Of a DNA stretch of 64,000 nucleotides, positions 29,461 through 38,059 are shown piece after piece. The DNA comes from JBJTIF01 sp046094825. Lineage in GTDB: Bacteria > Actinomycetota > UBA4738 > HRBIN12. Every line of letters starts with the position of its first letter. The first letter of the stretch is position 1. The translations under genes were made by a program, and so were the position numbers. The notes under the pieces are model-generated. The model saw only the letters and a program-made list of their open reading frames with translations. It searched no databases and was not told the origin of the DNA. The DNA is taken from the NCBI GenBank assembly GCA_046094825.1, contig JBJTIF010000126.1, forward strand, positions 10,242-74,241, read 5' to 3'.

Positions 29461-30018
29461 GTGAAGGCCGGCGTCCTCGCGCTCCAGGGCGACTTCCGCG
29501 AACACGCGCGGTGCTTCGCCGACCTCGGGTTCGCCCCGATCGAGGTGCGCACACCGGCCGACCTCGCCGCGGTCGACCTCCTCGCGATCCCCGGGGGCGA
29601 GTCGACGACGATCGGGCTCCTCGCGCGGAGCGCCGGCCTCGTCGAGCCGATCCGCGAGCGCGCGCGGGCGGGGATGCCGATCCTCGGGACGTGCGCCGGG
29701 CTCATCGTCCTCGCGGAACGCGTCGAGGGCGGGACGCCGCTCCTCGGGCTCCTCGATGTGACCGCGGAGCGCAACGCGTACGGACGACAGCTCGAGTCGT
29801 TCGAGGCCGACGTCGCGGTCTCCGGCATCGACCGCCCGGTCCGCGCGGTGTTCATCCGCGCCCCGATCGTCGCGGAGATCGGACCGGGGGTCCGCGTGCT
29901 CGCCGAGCACGAGGGGCGACCGGTCGTCGTCGAGCAGGGCGCCATCGTCGCGGCGACGTTCCACCCGGAGCTCGTCGGAGAGACCGGGCTCCACGCGTAC
30001 GTCGCGAGGAAGGCGTGA
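29461..30018 (+). CDS. pdxT: Pyridoxal 5'-phosphate synthase glutaminase subunit PdxT
   Basis: PdxT hydrolyses glutamine and channels ammonia to PdxS. The 185 residues show LALQGDFREH, GGESTTIG, the nucleophile in LGTCAGLI and the His-Glu pair in TFHPELV. The start is a GTG five bases after pdxS. yebC follows four bases after its stop, the order known from mycobacteria. Confidence 0.96.
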   Translation: MKAGVLALQGDFREHARCFADLGFAPIEVRTPADLAAVDLLAIPGGESTTIGLLARSAGLVEPIRERARAGMPILGTCAGLIVLAERVEGGTPLLGLLDVTAERNAYGRQLESFEADVAVSGIDRPVRAVFIRAPIVAEIGPGVRVLAEHEGRPVVVEQGAIVAATFHPELVGETGLHAYVARKA

Positions 30019-30022
30019 GGGC

Positions 30023-30771
<749 letters not shown>

Positions 30772-30775
<4 letters not shown>

Positions 30776-31176
30776 TCGCGGCGCCCCGGGTCTTCCCGAT
30801 CCGCTTCGACGGCATCTCGCGACCGATGGCGCTCATCGGGTTCACCAGGGCGGGGTCCCGGGTCGTCCTCGAGGAGCGCGACCTCGACGTGCGGATGGGC
30901 TGGGGGTTCGCGCTCCGGGTGCCGCGGGCCGCGGTGCGGACCGCGGCACCCGACCACCGGCCGCTCCTCGATCGCGGCGTCCACGGCTGGTTCGGTCGGT
31001 GGAACGTCGCGGCCTCGTCGCGCGGCCTCGTCCGGATCGAGTTCGCGAGCCCGGTCGCCGCCCGCGTCGGCCCGGTCCCCGTGCGCGTACGGACGCTCCG
31101 CGTGAGCCTCGAGGAGCCGGAGGCCTTCCTCCTCGCGCTCGAGGCGCCCGCCGCGGCTCCGCCCGACGCCGGGTGA
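30772..31176 (+). CDS. Conserved-looking hypothetical protein between yebC and ruvC
   Basis: I do not recognise this 134-residue protein. It begins at a GTG overlapping the yebC stop, uses the same codon pattern as its neighbours and looks genuine. Predicted content is mostly beta strand, with FPIRFDGISRPMALIGFTRAG at the N-terminus, a Trp-rich middle (HGWFGRWNVAA) and an Ala-rich tail. No signal peptide, membrane helix or metal motif is visible. A small beta-sandwich or PH-like fold is possible but unproven. Confidence 0.7.
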
Positions 31177-31219
31177 TTGCCCGGGCTCCCGGGCGACCCT
31201 AGACTGAACACATGTTCGA
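31177..31219 (+). promoter_or_regulatory. ruvC promoter with SOS box overlapping the start codon
   Basis: TTGCCC (31177-31182) and TAGACT (31200-31205) are 17 bp apart and end six bases before the ATG. The operator CTGAACACATGTTCGA (31204-31219) matches TCGAAC-N4-GTTCGA with one changed base and covers the predicted transcript start and the start codon, so LexA would block initiation of ruvCAB. Confidence 0.8.
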
Positions 31220-31715
31220 TTCCCCCGTGCTCGGGGTGGACCCCGGGCTCGCCTCCGTCGGGATCGCCGCGGTCGGCCTCGCCGATCGCCGGCCGGTGCT
31301 CCTCGAGGCCCGGCACCTCGCGACCTCGGCCTCCGAGCCCGAGGCCGCGCGGCTCGCGACGATCCACGCGGCGGTCGCCGAGGCGATCGCGCGCCACGCG
31401 CCATCGAGCCTCGCCGTCGAGCGCGTGGCCTGGAACCGCAACCAGGGGAGCGCGCTCCACGTCGCGCGCGCGACGGGCGTCGCACTGCTCGCGGCCGCGC
31501 AGGCCGGCATCCCGGTCGTCGAGTACGGACCGCTCGAGGTGAAGATGGCGATCACCGGGACGGGGACCGCGCCGAAGGAGCAGGTGCGCCACGCGCTCGC
31601 GCGGCTCCACGGCCTCCGCGGCGTCCCGGAGCAACCGGATGCGGCCGACGCCGTCGCGGTCGCGCTCTGCCACCTCACGAACGCACGGCGTCGGACCCCG
31701 GCGGTGGCGCGGTGA
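31212..31715 (+). CDS. ruvC: Crossover junction endodeoxyribonuclease RuvC
   Basis: RuvC cuts Holliday junctions positioned by RuvAB. The 167-residue RNase H-fold protein keeps the acidic residues in GVDPGLASVG, AVERVAWNRN and QPDAADAVAVAL. Its ATG lies in the SOS operator and is predicted to be the first bases of the transcript. The stop overlaps ruvA by 4 bp. Confidence 0.95.
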   Translation: MFDSPVLGVDPGLASVGIAAVGLADRRPVLLEARHLATSASEPEAARLATIHAAVAEAIARHAPSSLAVERVAWNRNQGSALHVARATGVALLAAAQAGIPVVEYGPLEVKMAITGTGTAPKEQVRHALARLHGLRGVPEQPDAADAVAVALCHLTNARRRTPAVAR

Positions 31716-32278
31716 TCGCCTTCCTCGAGGGCGCCGTCGTCGACCGACGCGAGGACCGCGTCGTCCTCGACGTCGGCGGCGTCGGCTACGAGCTCCTCGT
31801 GCCGACGTCGACCGCGGCACGGCTGCCCGCGAACGGCATGACGGCCCGGCTCCACACGCGGCTCGCCGTCCGCGACGACGCGATGATCCTCTACGGCTTC
31901 GCCTCGGGGGAGGAGCGCGCGTCCTTCGACCTCCTCACGACCGTGAGCGGGGTCGGACCGAAGGTCGCGCTCGCGTTCCTCTCGACGCTCAGCGCCGACG
32001 CGCTCCGCCGCGCCGTCGCGTCCGGCGACGTGGCGGCCCTCACCGTCGTCCCCGGCGTCGGCAAGAAGGTCGCCCAGCGCGTCGTCCTCGATCTGAAGGA
32101 TCGGTTCGGCGGCGACGGCGTCGCGATCGAAGGACCGCTCGCCGACGTGCGCGACGCGCTCCTGGCCCTCGGGCTCTCACCGCAGGAGGCGAGCGACGCG
32201 ATCGGAGCGCTCGAGACGACCGACGCCCCCGCCGAGGCGCTCCTCCGTGATGCGCTCCGCGCGGTCGGACGGGGCTAG
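31712..32278 (+). CDS. ruvA: Holliday junction branch migration protein RuvA
   Basis: RuvA binds four-way junctions and recruits the RuvB motor. The 188 residues give an N-terminal OB fold (MIAFLEGAVVDRRED), helix-hairpin-helix repeats including LTTVSGVGPKVALAFLS and LTVVPGVGKKVAQRVV, and a C-terminal RuvB-contact domain after a short linker. It starts at a GTG overlapping ruvC. Confidence 0.95.
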   Translation: MIAFLEGAVVDRREDRVVLDVGGVGYELLVPTSTAARLPANGMTARLHTRLAVRDDAMILYGFASGEERASFDLLTTVSGVGPKVALAFLSTLSADALRRAVASGDVAALTVVPGVGKKVAQRVVLDLKDRFGGDGVAIEGPLADVRDALLALGLSPQEASDAIGALETTDAPAEALLRDALRAVGRG

Positions 32279-32281
32279 GCT
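32276..32281 (+). promoter_or_regulatory. Possible internal -10 element for leaderless ruvB
   Basis: TAGGCT overlaps the ruvA stop codon and ends six bases before the ruvB GTG at 32288. It could give SOS-independent ruvB transcripts. Confidence 0.4.
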
Positions 32282-32287
32282 GGCGAC

Positions 32288-33301
32288 GTGACGGACGAAC
32301 GGATCGTCGACGCGGAGGTCCCCGAAGAGGAACGCGCCTTCGACGCGGCGCTGCGGCCGCGGAGCCTCGCGGAGTTCGTCGGACAGGAGCGCATCAAGGA
32401 ACAGCTCGGGCTCCTCATCGACGGCGCCCGTGCGCGGGGCGAGACGCTCGACCACCTCCTCTTCGCGGGTCCGCCCGGGCTCGGCAAGACGACGCTCGCC
32501 GGCATCGTCGCGAACGAGCTCGGCGCCGGGTTCCAGCCGACCTCGGGCCCGGCGCTCGACCGACCCGGCGACCTCGCCGCGATCCTCACGAACCTCCAGG
32601 AGGGCGACGTCCTGTTCGTCGACGAGATCCACCGCATGCCTCGGCCCGTCGAGGAGGTCCTCTACCCGGCGCTCGAGGACTTCCAGCTCGACGTCGTGCT
32701 CGGCAAGGGCCCGAGCGCCCGGTCGCTGCGGCTCGACCTCCCGCGCTTCACGCTCGTCGCCGCGACGACGCGTCCCGGCCGCATCACGCTCCCGCTCCGC
32801 GAGCGGTTCGGGTTCTCGCCGCGGCTCGACTACTACACCCCCGATGAACTCGCGCTCGTCGTGCGACGGTCGGCAGGCATCCTCGGCGTCGACATCGAGC
32901 CCGCCGGTGCCGCGGAGATCGCCCGTCGGTCCCGCGGGACGCCCCGTATCGCGAACCGGCTGCTGCGGCGTGTCCGCGACGTCGCCCAGGTGCGCCACGA
33001 CGGCGCCATCACCGAGGCGATCGCTCGCGACGGGCTCGCGGTCTTCGAGGTCGACGAGGAGGGCCTCGACCGCCTCGACCTCGCGATCATCGGGGCGATC
33101 GTCCGGAAGTTCGGCGGCGGTCCCGTCGGGCTCTCGACGCTCGCCGCGGCGGTCGGGGAGGAGTCCGACACGATCGAGGACGTCGTCGAGCCCTTCCTGC
33201 TCCAGCTCGGGTTCCTCCAGCGGACGCCGCGGGGTCGCGTCGCCACCGAGCGCGCGTGGCGCCACCTCGGCGAACGTATCGAGGGGGCCCTGCCGATCTG
33301 A
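32288..33301 (+). CDS. ruvB: Holliday junction branch migration ATPase RuvB
   Basis: RuvB is the AAA+ ring motor of branch migration. The 337 residues have the N-terminal [19 protein letters not shown], Walker [12 protein letters not shown], Walker [10 protein letters not shown], sensor 1 AATTRPG and the winged-helix C-terminus ending in ERAWRHLGE. The GTG start lies nine bases after ruvA. The upstream SOS operator makes the whole ruvCAB unit damage-inducible. Confidence 0.97.
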   Translation: MTDERIVDAEVPEEERAFDAALRPRSLAEFVGQERIKEQLGLLIDGARARGETLDHLLFAGPPGLGKTTLAGIVANELGAGFQPTSGPALDRPGDLAAILTNLQEGDVLFVDEIHRMPRPVEEVLYPALEDFQLDVVLGKGPSARSLRLDLPRFTLVAATTRPGRITLPLRERFGFSPRLDYYTPDELALVVRRSAGILGVDIEPAGAAEIARRSRGTPRIANRLLRRVRDVAQVRHDGAITEAIARDGLAVFEVDEEGLDRLDLAIIGAIVRKFGGGPVGLSTLAAAVGEESDTIEDVVEPFLLQLGFLQRTPRGRVATERAWRHLGERIEGALPI

Positions 33302-33330
33302 GCGCGGGCGGGACGGCTCGGGCCGGCCTG

Positions 33331-33336
33331 TATGCT
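33331..33336 (+). promoter_or_regulatory. -10 element upstream of yajC
   Basis: TATGCT lies 27 bases before the yajC ATG. A GGAGAGG ribosome site intervenes, so this transcript has a normal leader. Confidence 0.45.
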
Positions 33337-33362
33337 TCCGCACCGTGCTCCGGAGAGGAACC

Positions 33363-33671
33363 ATGGACCTGCTCGCCCAGGCGTCGACCGGCTCGGGACT
33401 CGAGAGCCTCCTCATCCCCGCGATCCTCATCGTCGGGATGTACGTCCTGCTCATCCGGCCCCAGCGTGCCCGCCAGCGTGCGCAGCAGGCGATGCTCGAC
33501 GATCTCGCGGTCGGCGACGAGGTGATGACCGCGGGCGGGCTCTTCGGACGCGTGACGCGGATCGACGCGGAGTCGGGTCGCGTCACCCTCCGCATCGCCG
33601 CCGGCGTCGAGGTCGAGGTGCTCCGCATCGCGGTCCGCGAGCGGATCGCCCCGCTCACGCCGGAACCGTGA
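33363..33671 (+). CDS. yajC: Preprotein translocase subunit YajC
   Basis: YajC is an accessory of the SecDF complex. The 102-residue protein has one N-terminal membrane helix (about residues 15-33) followed by RPQRARQRAQQAMLDDLAVGDEVMTAGGLFG, the family signature. It leads the yajC-HD-secD-secF cluster, with a 4-bp overlap to the next gene. Confidence 0.92.
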   Translation: MDLLAQASTGSGLESLLIPAILIVGMYVLLIRPQRARQRAQQAMLDDLAVGDEVMTAGGLFGRVTRIDAESGRVTLRIAAGVEVEVLRIAVRERIAPLTPEP

Positions 33672-34381
33672 CCGATCGGCATCCGCATCCCGCGGAGGGG
33701 GTCCCCGGCTCCGCCGAGCCCACCGCGATCACCCTCGCCGACGTCCAGGCGAACCCCGAACTCTCGACGTTCATCGCCGCGGCGGACCGCGTCATGGAGG
33801 GCCTCGGCTACACGGAGCACGGGTTCCGGCACGCGAACCTCACCGCGAAGATCGCGTACAACGTCCTCACGCGCCTCGGGTTCGACGAGCACGAGGCGAA
33901 TATCGCGTGCGTGTCGGGCTACCTCCACGACGTCGGGAACATGGTGTCGCGCGAGCTCCACGGCCAGACCGGGGCGATCCTCGTCTACGAGGCGCTCCGC
34001 GGTCAGGTCCCGGGGACCGACCTCGCGACGATCGTCGGAGCCATCGCGAACCACGAGGAGCCCAACGGCGCCCAGATCTCCGTCGCGGCGGCCGCGGTCA
34101 TCCTCGCGGACAAGTCGGACGTCCACCGGAGCCGGGTCCGCCGCCAGGACCAGGAGGACTTCGACATCCACGACCGGGTGAACCTCGCGGCCGAACAGTC
34201 CTTCCTGCGGGTAGACTCCGCCGCCAAGACCCTCACGCTCGAACTCACGATCGCCACCGACATCAGCACCGTGATGAACTACTTCGAGATCTTCCTCGGC
34301 CGCATGCAGATGTGCCGAACCGCTGCCCAGACCCTCGGCAGCCGGTTCCGCCTGACGATCAACGGCGCGGAGCTCGCATGA
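33668..34381 (+). CDS. HD-domain phosphohydrolase inserted between yajC and secD
   Basis: This 237-residue soluble protein starts at a GTG overlapping yajC, and its stop overlaps secD. The HD metal motif is recognisable: His in GFRHANLTAKIAYNV, the HD pair in SGYLHDVGNM, and AIANHEEPNG with LADKSDVHRSR further on. It lacks RelA, cyclase or RNase domains. The substrate is unknown; nucleotide or cyclic-nucleotide phosphoesters are typical for the fold. Tight coupling to the secretion genes suggests a shared role, but no such system is established. Confidence 0.82.
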   Translation: MTDRHPHPAEGVPGSAEPTAITLADVQANPELSTFIAAADRVMEGLGYTEHGFRHANLTAKIAYNVLTRLGFDEHEANIACVSGYLHDVGNMVSRELHGQTGAILVYEALRGQVPGTDLATIVGAIANHEEPNGAQISVAAAAVILADKSDVHRSRVRRQDQEDFDIHDRVNLAAEQSFLRVDSAAKTLTLELTIATDISTVMNYFEIFLGRMQMCRTAAQTLGSRFRLTINGAELA

Positions 34382-36390
34382 GGACCCGCCGGCTCTGGGC
34401 GTCGATCATCGTCGTCGCGACGCTCGTCGCGGGCGCGATCGCCTCGTGGGTCGTCGGCGTGCGTCCGGTGCTCGGGCTCGACCTCGAGGGCGGGGTCTCC
34501 GTGATCCTCACGGCGCCGCAGGACACGCCGCCGGACGTCATGGAGCGCGCGCTCGAGAACATCCGTCGGCGGATCGACGCGTTCGGCACCGCGGAGCCGC
34601 AGCTCTTCGTCTCCGGGACGAGCATCGAGGTGCAGATCCCGGGGCTCGCACGCGGCAGCGTCGAGGAACGCGCGATCGCGCGGTCGTGCGTCCGCGACGC
34701 GGGCGGCGCGTCGTGGGGCTGCTTCGACACCGAGGGCGAGGCCACGACGGCGCTCGACGGCACGGTCGTCGCGCCCGTGGTCCGCCAGGTGTGCCTGACC
34801 GGCGACGTGTGGGGCGGCCAGGCGCCGTGCTTCCCCTCGGTCGACGCCGCGCAGACGGCGCTCGACGGCATCGCGATCGCGGCCGGCGACGCCGCGTCGC
34901 CCTCGCCGACCGGGACGGGACCCGCGCCCGCGACGACCGTGTGCCTCGACGGCACCGGGCTCGCGGAGGCGCCGTGCTTCGCGAGCCGCGAGGAGGCGCA
35001 GGCGGCGCTCGACGCGATCGCCCTCGGCGAGCCGGACGAGGAGTTCTGCCTCCAGCGCGACGGGGCGACGATCGAGGCCGACGGCGTCGTGCCCTGCGCG
35101 GCGACCGCGGATGCGGCCGATGCGGTCCTCGCGGGGCTCTCCGTCGTGACGGAGACCCGTGAGTTCTGCGTCGTGAGCTCGGCCGGTCGCGACCTCGGCT
35201 GCTTCGGGTCCCAGGCCGACGCGGACGCGAAGCTCCAGGCGACCGGACAGGAGCGCCTCCTCGAGGTCATCGGGACGACCGCGCGGCTCGAGCAACGCGA
35301 GGTCCTCGGCATCTACGCCCCGGGCGACCCGACGTACGACGCGACCCCCCTCACGTGCGCGACGGACGCCGAACGGGCGACCGACGCCTGCTCGCCGGAG
35401 GCGCTCGCCGACCAGGAGGTCGTCTACGCGGGGCAGGGCGACGCCGCGGTGAAGTACGTGCTCGGTCCGCAGGCGCTCACCGGGGACGCGATCCGCCGCG
35501 CGACCGCCGTGTTCGGCACGGGCGGGACGGACGGCACCGGCGCGACCGGGTGGCAGATCGACTTCGAACTCACCTCCGCGGGCTCGGACGCGTTCGGCGA
35601 GCTCACGCAGCGCCTCATCGGCAAGCAGCTCGCGATCGTCGTCGACGAGGTCGTGATCTCCGCGCCGACGGTCCAGAGCGCGATCACCGGCGGCTCGGGC
35701 GTCATCACGGGGGCGTTCACCGAGCAGGAGGCTCGCGACCTCGCGACGCAGCTGAACGCGGGGGCGCTCCCCGTCGCCCTCACGACCGAGCAGGTCCTCA
35801 CCGTCAGCCCGACGCTCGGCAAGGAGTCGCTCGACCAGGGACTCCTCGCGGCGATCGCGGGGCTTGTCGCGCTCGCGCTCTACCTCCTCTTCTACTACCG
35901 GCTCCTCGGCATCGTCGCGTGGTTCGGGATGTCGATCTGGGCGCTCCTCGCCGTCGCGCTCGTGTCGCTCGCGGGGACGGCGATCGGCTACAGCCTCACG
36001 CTCGCCGGCGTCGCGGGGCTCGTCATCTCGCTCGGGGTGACCGCCGACTCCTACATCGTCTTCTTCGAACGCCTGAAGGACGAGGTGCGCGCGGGTCGGA
36101 CGCCGCGGGCCGCGGTCCAGCCGGCGTTCAAGCGCGCGTACCGCACGATCGTCGCGGCGGACGTCGTGACCGGGCTCGCCGCGATCGTGCTCTACGTGAC
36201 GGCGATCAGCTCCGTACGCGGCTTCGCCCTCACCCTCGGCGTCGCGACCCTCCTCGACCTCTTCGTCGTGTACTTCTTCAAGCGTCCGACGGTCTTCCTC
36301 ATCGCGCGGAGCGACCGGCTCGTGAACCTCCCCGGCTTCGGCCTCACGAGCGGGGTCGCCGCGGAGCCCCTCCCGGGGGAGGGCCGATGA
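34378..36390 (+). CDS. secD: Protein translocase subunit SecD with a Cys-repeat insertion
   Basis: SecD, with SecF, uses the proton-motive force to pull secreted proteins from SecYEG. The 670 residues start with one membrane helix (about 7-26), GLDLEGG and the P1 head, and end with five to six helices, including DSYIVFFERLKDEVRAGR. Between IEVQIPGLARG and LLEVIGTTARLEQREV, which are adjacent in ordinary SecD, lies an extra segment of about 190 residues with five Cys-pair repeats. The protein is otherwise complete. The ATG overlaps the HD gene stop. Confidence 0.95.
   Translation: MRTRRLWASIIVVATLVAGAIASWVVGVRPVLGLDLEGGVSVILTAPQDTPPDVMERALENIRRRIDAFGTAEPQLFVSGTSIEVQIPGLARGSVEERAIARSCVRDAGGASWGCFDTEGEATTALDGTVVAPVVRQVCLTGDVWGGQAPCFPSVDAAQTALDGIAIAAGDAASPSPTGTGPAPATTVCLDGTGLAEAPCFASREEAQAALDAIALGEPDEEFCLQRDGATIEADGVVPCAATADAADAVLAGLSVVTETREFCVVSSAGRDLGCFGSQADADAKLQATGQERLLEVIGTTARLEQREVLGIYAPGDPTYDATPLTCATDAERATDACSPEALADQEVVYAGQGDAAVKYVLGPQALTGDAIRRATAVFGTGGTDGTGATGWQIDFELTSAGSDAFGELTQRLIGKQLAIVVDEVVISAPTVQSAITGGSGVITGAFTEQEARDLATQLNAGALPVALTTEQVLTVSPTLGKESLDQGLLAAIAGLVALALYLLFYYRLLGIVAWFGMSIWALLAVALVSLAGTAIGYSLTLAGVAGLVISLGVTADSYIVFFERLKDEVRAGRTPRAAVQPAFKRAYRTIVAADVVTGLAAIVLYVTAISSVRGFALTLGVATLLDLFVVYFFKRPTVFLIARSDRLVNLPGFGLTSGVAAEPLPGEGR
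34687..35238 (+). repeat. Five tandem Cys-pair repeats within SecD (residues 104-287)
   Basis: Each unit fits C-x(10-15)-C-[FA]-x5-A-x2-[AVK]-L-x-[GA]. The cysteine pairs are 104/115, 139/151, 189/200, 224/240 and 264/275, with a Pro/Ala/Thr/Ser linker at about 172-187. The DNA copies are diverged, so this is an old protein repeat, not a recent tandem duplication. The segment should face outside the membrane, where the pairs could form disulfides. Confidence 0.85.
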
Positions 36391-37478
36391 ACCTCGAACG
36401 CGCCATCTCGACGTTCCGGGGGCACACCGTCCCGCACTTCCGGATCGTCCAGCAGCGCCGCCGGTGGGCGATCGCGTCGGGGATCGTGATCCTGCTCTCC
36501 TTGGCGGGGTTCCTCGTGCGCGGCATCAACCTCTCGATCGAGTTCACGGGCGGGACGCAGCTCCTCTACGAGAACCCGTCGGGTGCGACCGTCGATGCCA
36601 TCCGCGGCACGCTCGCCGCCGAACCCTTCGCCCGCGAGGCGGCGGAGATCCAGTCGGTCGGCAGCGGCGGGGTGTCCGTCCGCACGACCTCGCTCACCGA
36701 CCTCACCCCGGACGAGCGGACGGCGCTCATCGCGGCGCTCGCGGACCAGGCCGGGATCGAGCCGGAGGCGATCAGCCAGCAGGTCGTCGGGCCGACGTGG
36801 GGCGCGCAGATCTCGCGCCAAGCCCTCATCGGGCTCATCGTCGTCCTCCTCGCGATCACCCTCTACATCACGCTGCGCTTCGAGTGGAAGATGGCGATCG
36901 GCGCGATGGTCGCGCTCCTCCACGACGTCGTGATCACGGGGGGCATCTACGCCCTCTCGGGTCGCGAGGTCGCACCGGCGACGGTCATCGCGATCCTCAC
37001 GATCCTCGGGTTCTCGCTCTACGACACCGTCGTCATCTACGACAAGGTCAAGGAGAACGCGGACAACCCCGCGATGCTCGGGCGGGCGACGTACGAAGAG
37101 GTCGCGAACACCTCGATGAACCAGGTGTTCATGCGCTCGGTGAACACGTCCCTCGTCGTCATCCTGCCGATCATCTCGCTCCTGTTCTTCGGCGGCGCGA
37201 CCCTGAAGGACTTCGCGCTCGCGATGCTCATCGGGACGACGACGGGCGCGTACTCATCGATCTTCATCGCCACGCCGCTCCTCGTCGTCCTGAAGGAACG
37301 AGAGCCGAAGATGACGATGCTCCGTCACCGCCTCGAGCGCGAGGGCCAGCGTCACCGCGACGACGCCGCGCCGGTCGCTGCGGTCGCGACGGCGCCGGTC
37401 GCCGCGGTGCTCCCGTCCGCCGGCGCGACCTCGCCGCGACCCCGACGCACGAAGCCGAAGCGGAAGCGCCGCCGCTGA
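36387..37478 (+). CDS. secF: Protein translocase subunit SecF
   Basis: SecF is the partner of SecD. The 363 residues include the first helix (about 28-45), GINLSIEFTGGTQLLYE, a small periplasmic domain and five C-terminal helices, with the signature LGFSLYDTVVIYDKVKEN. A cytoplasmic tail rich in Ala, Pro, Arg and Lys (about residues 320-363) ends KPKRKRRR. Such basic tails occur in actinobacterial SecF. The start overlaps secD, and the stop overlaps the apt ATG by one base (TGATG). Confidence 0.96.
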   Translation: MNLERAISTFRGHTVPHFRIVQQRRRWAIASGIVILLSLAGFLVRGINLSIEFTGGTQLLYENPSGATVDAIRGTLAAEPFAREAAEIQSVGSGGVSVRTTSLTDLTPDERTALIAALADQAGIEPEAISQQVVGPTWGAQISRQALIGLIVVLLAITLYITLRFEWKMAIGAMVALLHDVVITGGIYALSGREVAPATVIAILTILGFSLYDTVVIYDKVKENADNPAMLGRATYEEVANTSMNQVFMRSVNTSLVVILPIISLLFFGGATLKDFALAMLIGTTTGAYSSIFIATPLLVVLKEREPKMTMLRHRLEREGQRHRDDAAPVAAVATAPVAAVLPSAGATSPRPRRTKPKRKRRR

Positions 37479-37999
37479 TGGACATCCCCCAGCTCCGGGC
37501 GCTCGTCCGCGACGTCCCCGACTTCCCGAAGCCGGGCATCGTCTTCAAGGACATCACGCCGCTCCTCGCAGATCCGCTCGCGTTCTCGACGGTCATCGAC
37601 CTCATCGTCGTCCACTTCGGTCGCGGCAACGTCGACAAGGTGGTCGGGATCGAGGCGAGGGGGTTCATCCTCGCCTCGCCGGGCGCCTACCACTTCGGCG
37701 CGGGCTGCGTGCCGGTCCGCAAGGCGGGGAAGCTCCCCGCCGCCACCGCGGCCGAGGCGTACGCGCTCGAGTACGGCGACGCCACTCTCGAGATCCACAC
37801 CGATACGATCCTGCCGGGGGAGCGCGTCCTCATCGTCGACGACGTCCTCGCGACCGGCGGGACGGCGCGCGCGGCCGCGAACCTCGTCGAGCGCGTCGGC
37901 GGCCGCGTCGTCGGCATCGCGTGCCTCATCGAGCTCGGGTTCCTCGGCGGCCGCGCGACGGTCGGCGACCACGACGTCTTCTCGCTCCTCGACTACTGA
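37478..37999 (+). CDS. apt: Adenine phosphoribosyltransferase
   Basis: Apt salvages adenine to AMP using PRPP. The 173-residue protein shows FPKPGIVFKDITPLLAD, GIEARGF, VRKAGKLP and the PRPP loop VLIVDDVLATGGTA. The order secF-apt-relA is conserved in Actinobacteria and links purine salvage with (p)ppGpp metabolism. Confidence 0.96.
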   Translation: MDIPQLRALVRDVPDFPKPGIVFKDITPLLADPLAFSTVIDLIVVHFGRGNVDKVVGIEARGFILASPGAYHFGAGCVPVRKAGKLPAATAAEAYALEYGDATLEIHTDTILPGERVLIVDDVLATGGTARAAANLVERVGGRVVGIACLIELGFLGGRATVGDHDVFSLLDY

Positions 38000-38034
38000 G
38001 CGCCGTCCCGCCCGGGCGGCGGGGGACCCGCCGC

Positions 38035-38040
38035 TACACT
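38035..38040 (+). promoter_or_regulatory. -10 element upstream of relA
   Basis: TACACT lies 19 bases before the relA TTG start, with a GGAGGGAG ribosome site between. Confidence 0.45.
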
Positions 38041-38059
38041 GGGGCGCAGGAGGGAGCCG

